Source: Anaerofilum hominis (GTDB lineage: Bacteria; Bacillota; Clostridia; Oscillospirales; Ruminococcaceae). Taken from it: DNA of 64,000 nucleotides. The notes beneath the pieces were generated by a model. That model worked only from the letters and a program-made list of their open reading frames with translations. It did no database searches and was not told the origin of the DNA. The position numbers were made by a program, and so were the translations under genes. Position 1 is the first letter of the stretch, and each line of letters opens with the position of its first letter. The stretch spans positions 496,001-560,000 of the forward strand of contig NZ_JACONZ010000001.1 in the NCBI RefSeq assembly GCF_014287275.1, given 5' to 3'. Of this stretch, positions 42,546-50,521 are shown one piece after another.

Positions 42546-43847
42546 TTATCGGTAAAGCCCGCTCTGTCCTGAAAAAACCGGCGCCGGGTCCACGCTCTGG
42601 TTGCCGATCTTGATCTCATAGTGCAGGGTGCCGGCCGCGTCCAGCGTACCGATCTGCTGCCCTTTTTCCACCGTCTGCCCCCCGGTCACCGCGAGACTGG
42701 ACAGGTGATAAAGATAGCTTTTTACCCCGCCGCCGTGCTCGATCACCACCGTGTTCCCCGTAAGCGCCAGATTGCCCGCATAGAACACCTCGCCCCCGCC
42801 GGGGGCGGTCACCGGCGTATTGTCCGCCGCGACGGTGTAGTCGACGCCGCTGTGCCGCTGCGAGACCGAAGCGCCCGGCAGCAGGCTGCCCATGCCGTAC
42901 TCGTATTTTACCAGCCCCTCCACCGGCTTTTGAAAGATCCCCTGCCAGAGCACGCTGGGGCGCATGGCGTCGTAAAGGGGCCAGATCGCGTCCCTGTACT
43001 GGCTGCTGGCCGCCGCGCTCTCCTGTGCGGCGTCCGGCAGATCGGCCGCGGAGGCGAACTCTTTTTTCTCATAGGGCTTGTATTCCACCGCCACGGGCAG
43101 GCTGGCCGAAAAATCGCCGCAGCTCACCTCAACGGTGTAATCCCCCGCCTCCCGGTTATAGGCCACCGGGACAAAGGCCACCCAGCCGTCCTCGCCGGAG
43201 GGGATAAAATTGACCGGCCCCAGCGCGCTTTCCCCAAACGGCTGGATGCCGTCCAGGTTGTTTTCGATCCGCACCGCCAGGATCTCGCCCTGTTTTACCC
43301 TGTCCTCGGAGAGAAAGGCGTTCAGCTCCACCGAGACCTTGACCGTGAATTTATAGTTCAGCACGCCGTGCGCGCGGGCGCGCTCCCCCTCGCCGGCGGG
43401 CGGGGCCTCCGCCTGGATGCGGTACAGATAGCGCCCGTTGCCCGGATAGGTGAAAGCGCTGTACGCCTCTTCCGTGCCGGAGAAAAGGGTACCGCCGGTG
43501 CCGTCCACCTGGATGGACAAAAAGCGGTATCCCTGCGGCAGGGAGAGGGGCGCTCCCTCCAGCTGATCCCGCTGAAGCTCCTGCTCCGCCGACGGGTCCG
43601 CCCCCTCAAAATCGCGGTAAAGGACGCCGCCCAGCACCGGCACGCGCAGCGCATAACCCACCGGCGCGACGAACTGGTGCTCTGTCGACGCGCCGCCGTC
43701 CGCGCCCGTCTGCACTGTGAGCGGCGCGTCGGCCGCCTCTCCCGGTTCTGCCTGAAAATAAAAATATCCCACTGCGCCGCCTACCACCAGCGCCGCCAGC
43801 ACCGCCACCATGAGCAGCCAGAGCAAGATCTTTTTAAGTGCGCGCAT
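42546..43847 (-). CDS. Membrane-anchored M23-domain protein with an altered active site
   Basis: 433 residues. N-terminal membrane anchor (KKILLWLLMVAVLAALVVGGAVGYF), a large extracytoplasmic middle region without an assigned domain, and a C-terminal M23 fold (about 320-415). Zinc and catalytic positions: H332 and D336 (HSGVD) and H381 (YLYHLS) are present. The final HxH is TLH (T407, H409), so the first His, which is catalytic in LytM-type enzymes, is missing. It may be inactive and serve as a binding or activator protein, like EnvC or SpoIIQ. AGGTGA precedes ATG 43847; promoter at 43984-44012. Confidence 0.85.
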   Translation of the reverse strand: MRALKKILLWLLMVAVLAALVVGGAVGYFYFQAEPGEAADAPLTVQTGADGGASTEHQFVAPVGYALRVPVLGGVLYRDFEGADPSAEQELQRDQLEGAPLSLPQGYRFLSIQVDGTGGTLFSGTEEAYSAFTYPGNGRYLYRIQAEAPPAGEGERARAHGVLNYKFTVKVSVELNAFLSEDRVKQGEILAVRIENNLDGIQPFGESALGPVNFIPSGEDGWVAFVPVAYNREAGDYTVEVSCGDFSASLPVAVEYKPYEKKEFASAADLPDAAQESAAASSQYRDAIWPLYDAMRPSVLWQGIFQKPVEGLVKYEYGMGSLLPGASVSQRHSGVDYTVAADNTPVTAPGGGEVFYAGNLALTGNTVVIEHGGGVKSYLYHLSSLAVTGGQTVEKGQQIGTLDAAGTLHYEIKIGNQSVDPAPVFSGQSGLYR

Positions 43848-43983
43848 CCCGTCTCACCTGTTTCTTTTTGTACTGAAAACCGCCGGAAACTGTCCGGCCG
43901 CAGTTCTCCCCGGCCCGCAAAAGCGCCGTTCCCCTGCGGCCTCCTCCGCCGCCCGCCGGCGGGCCTGTCTTTTCCATGCCTAC

Positions 43984-44012
43984 AGTATAGCAAAAAAAGG
44001 CGGATTTTGAAA
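43984..44012 (-). promoter_or_regulatory. Promoter of the M23-like gene
   Basis: On the minus strand: TTTCAA (44012-44007), 17-nt spacer, TATACT (43989-43984). Confidence 0.6.
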
Positions 44013-44023
44013 GTTCCCGCACG

Positions 44024-44066
44024 AGAAAACGCCGCGGGAGGGCTTTTGCTGCCCCTCCGCGGCGTT
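44024..44066 (-). terminator. Hairpin upstream of the M23-like promoter
   Basis: AACGCCGCGG and CCGCGGCGTT stem (44028-44037 with 44057-44066) followed on the minus strand by TTCTCG. It may end the mazF transcript, whose stop is 230 bases away. Confidence 0.5.
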
Positions 44067-44297
44067 GATGCAAAGCTGAAAAGGAAAACCGTCCCGCCAC
44101 AGCAGGGCGCGGCACAGGCCGCAGCACGGCTTGGGCCCGCGCTGGTTTTCCCCGATTTTCCTTTTGCCGCTCCGGCGTGTATACGACGGCGGCTCGGGGC
44201 CTGCGCTGCGCCGGTCTCCCCCGGCCCCGCGCCCCTGCCGCCCCCGCCGGCGTCTTTGCGGCTTTTTGGTTTTCCGCCGCTCCCGCTGCTCTGCGGG
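44067..44297. other. Gene-free stretch downstream of mazF
   Basis: GC-rich; frames across it are unsupported by ribosome binding sites. Nothing recognised. Confidence 0.4.
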
Positions 44298-44648
44298 TCA
44301 ATAACTGGTCAGCCCGAAGCTGACGTTCAGCGCCTCGTCCACCCGGCGCTGGTCGGTCTCGTCGATGCGCCCCGTGCACTCGTGCAGACGGCGCTTGTCC
44401 AGCGTGCGCACCTGCTCCAGCAGGACGATGCTGTCCTTGGCAAGGCCGCACTTTTCCCCCTTGATATTGATGTGCGTCGGCATCCTGTTTTTGTCCTGCC
44501 GCGAGGTGATCGCCGCGGCGATCACAGTGGGGCTGTACCGGTTGCCGATATCATTCTGTATAATAAGTACCGGCCGGGTCCCGCCCTGTTCGCTGCCCAC
44601 CACGGGGCTCAGGTCCGCGTAAAAGACCTCTCCTCGTTTCACTTCCAT
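44298..44648 (-). CDS. mazF: MazF/NdoA-type mRNA interferase, orphan
   Basis: 116 residues. MEVKRGEVFYADLSPVVGSEQGGTRPVLIIQNDIGNRYSPTVIAAAIT is the PemK/MazF start, with the catalytic Arg region of TRPVLIIQ and the Thr near TSR. Family members cut mRNA at a short specific site when their antitoxin is lost. The 142 bases upstream hold no antitoxin frame, and the next gene upstream is an unrelated kinase, so the toxin has no adjacent MazE/NdoAI. GGAGGGCGG lies about 12 bases before ATG. An antitoxin in trans, or a neutralised toxin, is possible. Confidence 0.93.
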   Translation of the reverse strand: MEVKRGEVFYADLSPVVGSEQGGTRPVLIIQNDIGNRYSPTVIAAAITSRQDKNRMPTHINIKGEKCGLAKDSIVLLEQVRTLDKRRLHECTGRIDETDQRRVDEALNVSFGLTSY

Positions 44649-44790
44649 CTTGACGTTCCGCCCTCCTGTGCAAAATAGGTGAATTTATTCTCTGCAAGCC
44701 TGCACCTTTATTTTGCACCAGGGAAAGCCGGTTTAAACATCCCTTTTTATCTTTTGCCCGAAAGGCCGGGCCCCGGGCGCCCGGGGCCCG

Positions 44791-45357
44791 CTATTCCCCG
44801 CCCTGCGCGGCCCGCCATGCGTCCAGCTCCGGCAGGATCGCCTCCAGCTCTGCGCGGTACTCCCTGCGGATCACCAGACAGCGCACCCCCGCCCGGCGGC
44901 ACTGCTGCCGCACCAGGCGGTTGGCCTCCACAAAGCAGGCCAGCTGCCGGTCCTCGGGAAAACGCCGCCGCTCCGCCGCGTTGCGGTGCGCCAGCAGGCC
45001 GGTCTCAAAATTGCTGCGCAGGTACTCTTCCGACAGGGCGAGATAGAGGGCAAAAAACGCGCCCGGGGCCTCTTTCTGCAGCAGGGCCGCCGCCTGCGGG
45101 GGAAAATAGCAGCCCTCCAGGATCAGGTCCTGCTCATTCTCAAGGCAGGTGCGGGCAATGCCGGTCAGCACGGGGGCCAGTCTGGCCGCGATCTCGCCGT
45201 CGGCGCTGCAGGCGGTGAAGCCGCAGTCCGGCCATCCTCGGATCAGGCCCATCTTCAGATGGTCCTGTGAGAAGGCCGAGATCCCCCAGCGCCTGGCAAG
45301 CCGTCCCGCCAGCAGTGTTTTGCCGGTACAGCTGGCCCCGCCGATCATCAGGACCAT
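44791..45357 (-). CDS. P-loop kinase-like protein of unknown substrate
   Basis: 188 residues. A Walker A motif GGASCTGKTLLAGRLARRWG opens the protein, and ILEGCYFPPQAAALL is a Walker B-like segment. It belongs among small nucleotide or 2-phosphoglycerate kinase-like P-loop proteins, but no family-specific motif is clear. ATG 45357 follows GGAGGT with 6-base spacing and is 4 bases from the acpS stop, so it is co-transcribed with acpS. A 22-base GC palindrome (about 44768-44789) lies directly after the stop. Confidence 0.7.
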   Translation of the reverse strand: MVLMIGGASCTGKTLLAGRLARRWGISAFSQDHLKMGLIRGWPDCGFTACSADGEIAARLAPVLTGIARTCLENEQDLILEGCYFPPQAAALLQKEAPGAFFALYLALSEEYLRSNFETGLLAHRNAAERRRFPEDRQLACFVEANRLVRQQCRRAGVRCLVIRREYRAELEAILPELDAWRAAQGGE

Positions 45358-45361
45358 CCCC

Positions 45362-45730
45362 TCACCTCCCCGGCTGCAGCAGCACACAGGCAAAGGCATA
45401 GCCCCCCTCGTGGGAGAGGGAGACCTCCGCCGTCAGGCCCAGCTGCTCCATCCGGCCTGCCAGCTCGCCGCTGAAAGCAAAGCAGGGCGAGCCGTCCGGC
45501 CGCCGCAGCACCGCCGCCTGGCGCAGGTCAAAGCCGAAAATACCGCAGCGCAGCGCCTTGCCCAGCGCCTCCTTTGCGGCAAAATGGGCCGCCGCGGTCT
45601 CGGCGGGGCGCAGCTTTGCGGCGATCAGCGCGTTCTCCTGCGCCGAAAACACCCGCTCGCAAAAGCGGGGGTTCCTCATGCTCTTTTCCAGGCGGCTCAC
45701 CTGCGCCGCGTCGAAACCAAGCTGTATCAT
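45362..45730 (-). CDS. acpS: Holo-[acyl-carrier-protein] synthase
   Basis: 122 residues. AcpS moves 4'-phosphopantetheine from CoA to ACP. GFDAAQVSRLEKSM is the first motif with its Mg-binding Asp, and FAAKEALGKAL the second, both intact; VSLSHEGGYAFACVLL closes the protein. ATG 45730 follows GGAGG. A promoter is at 46074-46101, leaving a leader of about 340 nt with no gene. Confidence 0.93.
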   Translation of the reverse strand: MIQLGFDAAQVSRLEKSMRNPRFCERVFSAQENALIAAKLRPAETAAAHFAAKEALGKALRCGIFGFDLRQAAVLRRPDGSPCFAFSGELAGRMEQLGLTAEVSLSHEGGYAFACVLLQPGR

Positions 45731-46073
45731 CCTGTTTTCCTCCGTGGTCGGGCTCTTTTTCTCCCCGCGCGCTTGTCCCCGCCCCGGGCCAGCCGCCTGT
45801 TTCCCTCAAAGCACCTGCTGCGGCCTGTTTGCGGGCCCGCCCGCCGGCAGGTCTTTTCCGTGTGGCGTGCCGCGTTCCGGCGCCGCCCGCTCTTTTGCAA
45901 ATCGCAAAACGCCCGCATGTCCGGCGCAGCGGCGCTTTGGCCCGGCGGCCGCCCTGCTGCGCCCGAGACCGGCGGTCCCAAACCATAGCCCCGGGACCGG
46001 GCTGCGGGCGGCAAAGCGGCTGCCGGGGAGTCTGCAGGGCCGCGCTGCGCCGTTCCGCTTTCTCTTTTTGTCC
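45731..46073 (-). other. About 340-nt gene-free leader before acpS
   Basis: Very GC-rich. Open frames exist on both strands but none has a ribosome binding site or a familiar motif. No riboswitch class recognised. Confidence 0.4.
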
Positions 46074-46101
46074 AGTATACCACAAAACGGTCTTTTTTGA
46101 A
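46074..46101 (-). promoter_or_regulatory. Promoter upstream of the acpS leader
   Basis: On the minus strand: TTCAAA (46101-46096), 16-nt spacer, TATACT (46079-46074). Confidence 0.5.
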
Positions 46102-46123
46102 CGCCCCGCGCCGGTAAAAGCGC

Positions 46124-46152
46124 TTGCAAAAGCCCGGCAAAGGTGCTATCAT
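46124..46152 (+). promoter_or_regulatory. Promoter of the pheST T-box transcript
   Basis: TTGCAA (46124-46129), 17-nt spacer, TATCAT (46147-46152). Confidence 0.65.
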
Positions 46153-46159
46153 GACAAAA

Positions 46160-46425
46160 GATAACTCGATGAACGGGGAAAGTAGGCTTTTCCTCCCCTC
46201 TCTCAGAGAGCGGCGTACCGCTGTGAGCGCCGCAGAGGGGCAAAGGCTGAAGTTCCCCCGGGAGAGGCCCGGCTGAACGCGTCCAAGTAGGCCGGGACGG
46301 CCCGCCCCCGTTATGCGGCGTCAAAGTGCCCTGCCGGAGCCCCGCTCCGTCCGGGAAGCTGGGTGGTACCGCGGAGTGTCACGCTTCGCCCCTGCATGTT
46401 TTTGCAGGCGGCGGGGCGTTTTTTG
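46160..46425 (+). promoter_or_regulatory. T-box leader, phenylalanine specifier
   Basis: tRNA-sensing leader that lets pheST be transcribed when uncharged tRNA-Phe accumulates. The T-box motif AGCTGGGTGGTACCGCGG is at 46357-46374, and the Stem I element GATGAACGGGGAAAGTA near 46170. The specifier is TTC (46253-46255) in GGCTGAAGTTCCCCC, a Phe codon. The competing terminator is at 46387-46425, with a GC stem and TTTTTT. The Phe codon agrees with the genes downstream. Confidence 0.92.
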
Positions 46426-46475
46426 TTGCCCTGCGCCTTCCCCGACGATCAATTTTATTTGAGGTGAGAACGAAG

Positions 46476-47495
46476 ATGAAGGAAGCACTGGAAAAGATCC
46501 GCCAAAGCGCGGAAGAGCTGCTCGCCAAAGCGGACAGCGAAGCGGCGCTGGAAGAACTGCGGGTGCGGTTTCTCGGCAAAAAAGGCGAGGTGACCGCGAT
46601 CCTCAAACAGATGGGCGCCCTCACCGCCGAGGAGCGGCCCAAGATGGGCGCCCTGGCCAACGAGGTGCGGGCCGCCATCGACGCCGAGCTCCGCCAGCGC
46701 GGCAAAGAGCTTGCGGACAAGCTGCTGGAGCAGCGCCTGGCCGCCGAGCGCATCGACGTGACGCTGCCCGGGCAGCGCCCGCAGCAGGGGCGCCGCCATC
46801 CGTTCCAGCAGGTGCTGGACGAGCTCAAAGAGATCTTTCTGGGCATGGGGTTCGAGGTCAAGGCCGGCCCGGAGGTGGAATACGACCACTACAACTTCGA
46901 GATGCTCAACATGCCCAAAAGCCATCCGGCCCGCGACACGCAGGACACCTTTTACATCACTGAAAACATCCTGCTGCGCACCCAGACCAGCCCGATGCAG
47001 ATCCGCACCATGGAGGCGCAGAAGCCCCCCATCCGCATCATCTGCCCGGGCCGCGTCTACCGCAGCGACGCGGTGGACGCCACCCATTCCCCGCTGTTCC
47101 ACCAGATCGAGGGTCTGGTGGTGGACAAGGGCATCACTTTCACCGACCTGAAAGGCACGCTGGAAGCGTTCATCAAAAAGCTTTACGGCGAAGAGACGCG
47201 GGTGCGCTTCCGCCCGCACCACTTCCCCTACACCGAGCCCTCGGCCGAGATGGACATGAGCTGCTTCAAATGCGGCGGCAAGGGCTGCAGCCTGTGCAAG
47301 GGCGAGGGCTGGATCGAGATCCTGGGCTGCGGCATGGTGCATCCCAAAGTGCTGGAAAACTGCGGCATCGACCCCGAGGTCTACAGCGGCTTCGCCTTTG
47401 GCGTGGGCCTGGAGCGCATCGCCATGATGCGGTACGGCATCGACGACATGCGGCTGTTCTACGAGAACGACCTGCGCTTCCTCAAGCAATTCTGA
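46476..47495 (+). CDS. pheS: Phenylalanyl-tRNA synthetase alpha subunit
   Basis: 339 residues, the usual bacterial length. N-terminal coiled-coil arm (about 1-90, [23 protein letters not shown]), then the class II catalytic domain. Motif 2 is [26 protein letters not shown], and motif 3 is [18 protein letters not shown] Cys4 zinc-type loop [17 protein letters not shown] is also present. Subunit of the (alpha-beta)2 synthetase. ATG 46476 follows GAGGTGA. First gene after the Phe T-box; pheT follows after 45 bases. Confidence 0.97.
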   Translation: MKEALEKIRQSAEELLAKADSEAALEELRVRFLGKKGEVTAILKQMGALTAEERPKMGALANEVRAAIDAELRQRGKELADKLLEQRLAAERIDVTLPGQRPQQGRRHPFQQVLDELKEIFLGMGFEVKAGPEVEYDHYNFEMLNMPKSHPARDTQDTFYITENILLRTQTSPMQIRTMEAQKPPIRIICPGRVYRSDAVDATHSPLFHQIEGLVVDKGITFTDLKGTLEAFIKKLYGEETRVRFRPHHFPYTEPSAEMDMSCFKCGGKGCSLCKGEGWIEILGCGMVHPKVLENCGIDPEVYSGFAFGVGLERIAMMRYGIDDMRLFYENDLRFLKQF

Positions 47496-47540
47496 CCCTG
47501 ACATTCACACAGCCGTGCGCTGATTTTGGAGGTTTTAGAG

Positions 47541-49955
47541 ATGAGATTACCCTTGAACTGGGTGCGTGACTACGCCGATATCGTGACCACGCCCCATGAA
47601 TATGCGGAAAAAATGACCATGAGCGGCAGCAAGGTGGAGGGCTATACCTGCGAGGCCGACGGGATCGAAAAGGTGGTCATCGGCAGGATCTTAAAGCTGG
47701 AGCGCCACCCCGACTCCGACCATCTGTGGGTCTGCGCGGTGGATGTGGGCCAAACGGCGCCCCTCACCATCGTGACCGGCGCGCAGAACCTGAAAGAGGG
47801 CGACCTGTGCCCCGTCGCCCTGGACGGCAGCACCCTGCCCGGCGGGGTGAAGATCCGCCGCGGCAAGCTGCGGGGCGTGGAGTCCTGCGGCATGCTGTGC
47901 AGCCTGGGGGAACTGGGCCTCACCACCCACGACTTCCCCTGTGCCGTCGAGGACGGCATCATGGTGCTGGACGAGGAGGTGCCGGTGGGCACCGACGCGG
48001 TGAAAGCACTGGGCATGGACGATGTCTCGGTGGAGTTTGAGATCACCCCGAACCGCCCCGACTGCCTGTCCATCCGCGGCCTGGCGCGCGAGTCCGCCGC
48101 CACCTACGGCGTGCCTTTCCGCGACCACGTGCCGGCAGCGCCCGGCGGCGAGGGCGATATCCGCGACTGGCTGAGCGTGGAGATCACGGCCCCCACCTGC
48201 AGCCGCTATGTCGCGGCTATGGTCACCAACGTGCGGGTGGCACCCAGCCCCCGCTGGCTACGCGAGCGGCTGCGGCTGTGCGGCGTGCGCCCCATCAACA
48301 ACATCGTGGACATCACCAACTATGTGATGCTGGAATACGGCCATCCCATGCACGCCTTTGACCACGCCTATGTGGGCGGCAGGCAGATCCACGTGCGCAT
48401 GGCCCGGGAGGGCGAAAAGATCGTCACCCTGGACGGGGTGGAGCGCCCCCTGGATGCGACCATGATGGTCATTGCCGACGACAAGGTGCCCATGGCGGTG
48501 GCGGGCGTGATGGGCGGAGAGTTCTCCGGCATCTACGACAGCACCAAAACCATCGTCTTTGAGGGGGCCTGCTTCGACGGCCCCTCGGTGCGGGTCACGG
48601 CCAAAAAGGTGGGCCTGCGCACCGAGGCCTCCGGCCGCTTTGAAAAGGGCCTCAACCCCGAAAACTGCCTGCCCGCCATCCAGCGCGCGCTGGAGCTGGT
48701 GGTCCAGCTGGACGCGGGCGATGTGATCGGCGGCATCATCGACGTCTACCCCCAACCCCGCGCCGAGCGCCGCATCCCGCTGCGCCCGGGCGCGATCAAC
48801 CGCCTGCTGGGCACCGAGGTGCCGGTGGAGCAGATGATCGCCATCCTGAAGCCGCTCGGCTTCGGCATTGAGAAAAAGCCCCTCACCGCCCTGGTGGAAC
48901 ACGAGGAGAGCCCGTATGTGGTGGTCGTGCCGCCGGAGCGCTACGACGTGGAGCGGGACTGCGATATCGCGGAAGAGATCTGCCGCTACGTGGGCTACAA
49001 CCGGGTGCCCAGCACCATCATGAAAGGCGTCGCCACCGCGCGGCCCAGCGAGCTGCAGACCTTCCGCAGCCGCATGATCGAGGCGCTGGTGGGCTATGGC
49101 CTGTACGAGTGCGAGACTTTCAGCTTCTACGGCAAAAAGGCGTTCGACAACATCAACCTGCCCGCGGACGACCCGCTGCGCCGCGGGGTGGTCATCTCGA
49201 ACCCGCTGGGCGAGGACACCAGCATCATGCGCACCACCGCGGTGCCCAGCCTGCTGGAGGTGGTGGCCCGCAACTACAACGCCCGGGCCGCCGAGGTGGC
49301 GGTATTTGAGAACGCCACCGAGTACCTGCCCGCCGGCGATCCGGAAAAGCTGCCGGTCGAAAACGAAAAGCTGATCCTTGCCGTTTACGGCCCGGGCCGC
49401 GATTATCTGAGCCTGAAAGGCATCGTGGAGCAGCTGCTGGAGACCGCCCGCATCACCGGCGTGACCGTGACGCCCAACACCGAGGGCACCACCTATCACC
49501 CCGGCCGTGCCGCCTGGCTGATGCTGGGCGACGAAAAGCTGGCGGTGATCGGCGAACTGCATCCCAAGGTGCTGGCAAACTACGGTCTCAAACCGCGGGT
49601 CTGCGTGGCGGATATAGATCTGGACCTGCTGTTTGCCCATCGCGGCCCCATGCCGGAGTTCCGCCCCCTGCCCAAGCACCCGGCCATTACCCGCGACCTG
49701 GCGCTGGTGGCAGGCGAGGAGGTGCCGGCGGCCGAGATCGCCGCCCGCATCGAGCAGGGCGCCGGCAAGCTGCTGGAAAGCCTTTCCCTGTTCGACATCT
49801 ATCGCGGCGAGAACATCGGCGCGGGCAAAAAAAGCCTGGCTTACAGCCTGGTGCTGCGCACCGCAGACCGCACCCTCACCGACGAAGAGGCGGACAAGGC
49901 CGTCGCCAGGGTGCTGAAAAACCTGGAGCAGCTGGGCGTCGTCCTGCGCAGCTGA
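47541..49955 (+). CDS. pheT: Phenylalanyl-tRNA synthetase beta subunit
   Basis: 804 residues. N-terminal OB-fold tRNA-binding domain (about 40-150, VVIGRILKLERHPDSDHLWVCAVDVGQ), B3/B4 editing domain including TRYVAAMV-like segments, B5 domain and a C-terminal anticodon-binding ferredoxin fold (PKHPAITRDLALV). ATG 47541 follows GGAGG with 8-base spacing. No terminator follows before the ireB promoter, so pheST may run on. Function with PheS: charging tRNA-Phe and editing Tyr-tRNA-Phe. Confidence 0.96.
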   Translation: MRLPLNWVRDYADIVTTPHEYAEKMTMSGSKVEGYTCEADGIEKVVIGRILKLERHPDSDHLWVCAVDVGQTAPLTIVTGAQNLKEGDLCPVALDGSTLPGGVKIRRGKLRGVESCGMLCSLGELGLTTHDFPCAVEDGIMVLDEEVPVGTDAVKALGMDDVSVEFEITPNRPDCLSIRGLARESAATYGVPFRDHVPAAPGGEGDIRDWLSVEITAPTCSRYVAAMVTNVRVAPSPRWLRERLRLCGVRPINNIVDITNYVMLEYGHPMHAFDHAYVGGRQIHVRMAREGEKIVTLDGVERPLDATMMVIADDKVPMAVAGVMGGEFSGIYDSTKTIVFEGACFDGPSVRVTAKKVGLRTEASGRFEKGLNPENCLPAIQRALELVVQLDAGDVIGGIIDVYPQPRAERRIPLRPGAINRLLGTEVPVEQMIAILKPLGFGIEKKPLTALVEHEESPYVVVVPPERYDVERDCDIAEEICRYVGYNRVPSTIMKGVATARPSELQTFRSRMIEALVGYGLYECETFSFYGKKAFDNINLPADDPLRRGVVISNPLGEDTSIMRTTAVPSLLEVVARNYNARAAEVAVFENATEYLPAGDPEKLPVENEKLILAVYGPGRDYLSLKGIVEQLLETARITGVTVTPNTEGTTYHPGRAAWLMLGDEKLAVIGELHPKVLANYGLKPRVCVADIDLDLLFAHRGPMPEFRPLPKHPAITRDLALVAGEEVPAAEIAARIEQGAGKLLESLSLFDIYRGENIGAGKKSLAYSLVLRTADRTLTDEEADKAVARVLKNLEQLGVVLRS

Positions 49956-50032
49956 GAGCGCCCGCCTGGGCGGATTTTCCTCCCTGACAATTTTGTCCCG
50001 GCATTTTTGGCAAAAGAGTCACAAACTGACAC

Positions 50033-50061
50033 TTGAAACCGCCTCCTTTTTTGGGTATAAT
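50033..50061 (+). promoter_or_regulatory. Promoter of ireB
   Basis: TTGAAA (50033-50038), 17-nt spacer, TATAAT (50056-50061), 25 bases before the start codon. Confidence 0.65.
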
Positions 50062-50086
50062 GAAAAACAACAAAGGAGGTTCCGAA

Positions 50087-50332
50087 ATGAGCGAGCCTAC
50101 GACGATCTTTTCGATTTACGAGGACAAGGACCGCGAGATCAGGCAGATCCTGACCGAGGTCTACGACGCGCTGAAAGAAAAGGGCTACAACCCCATCAAT
50201 CAGCTGGTCGGATATATTCTTTCCGAGGACCCCACCTATATCACCACCTATGGCGGCGCACGCAGCAAGATCCGCAAGATCGACCGCGATGATCTGCTCG
50301 CCGCCCTGCTGAAAAATTTTCTCGGCGAGTAG
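50087..50332 (+). CDS. ireB: IreB-family regulatory phosphoprotein
   Basis: 81 residues. The whole family pattern is visible: TTIFSIYEDKDREIRQILTEVYDALKEKGYNPINQLVGYILSEDPTYITTYGGARSKIRKIDRDDLL. IreB (DUF965/YrzL) is a target of the PASTA kinase IreK in Enterococcus and acts in envelope stress; here the kinase is outside the window. The two Thr near the N-terminus (TT at 5-6) fit the known phosphorylation region. AAAGGAGGT precedes ATG. Own promoter and terminator, so single-gene. Confidence 0.95.
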   Translation: MSEPTTIFSIYEDKDREIRQILTEVYDALKEKGYNPINQLVGYILSEDPTYITTYGGARSKIRKIDRDDLLAALLKNFLGE

Positions 50333-50350
50333 TCTTTTCAAATCGGGCAG

Positions 50351-50392
50351 CACACGGCGCAGCGTCTTTCGCTGCGCCGTGTTTGTTTTTTG
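50351..50392 (+). terminator. Terminator of ireB
   Basis: CACGGCGCAGCG (50353-50364) and CGCTGCGCCGTG (50370-50381), 12 bp, then TTTGTTTTTT. Confidence 0.85.
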
Positions 50393-50441
50393 TCCCGGCC
50401 AAAACCGCCGCTTCCGGCCGGGCGCCCTGTTTTTGTTTTTA

Positions 50442-50470
50442 TTGACATCATGCGGCCAATTTTTTATAAT
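50442..50470 (+). promoter_or_regulatory. Consensus sigma-A promoter of the M20 amidohydrolase
   Basis: TTGACA (50442-50447), 17-nt spacer, TATAAT (50465-50470). Both hexamers are perfect consensus, so expression is expected to be strong. Confidence 0.8.
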
Positions 50471-50521
50471 AACTTTAATGCTTCAAAGGGGTAAACCCCT
50501 ATTGGTTAAGGAGTGGAGAAT

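Noticed and set aside
48258..49679. Minus-strand frame of 473 codons inside pheT
   Set aside because: Reverse complement of a well-identified gene; GC bias explains the open frame.
50480..50505. GGGGTAAACCCC before the M20 gene considered as an operator
   Set aside because: Only 4-5 bp arms around a short loop; occurs easily by chance.
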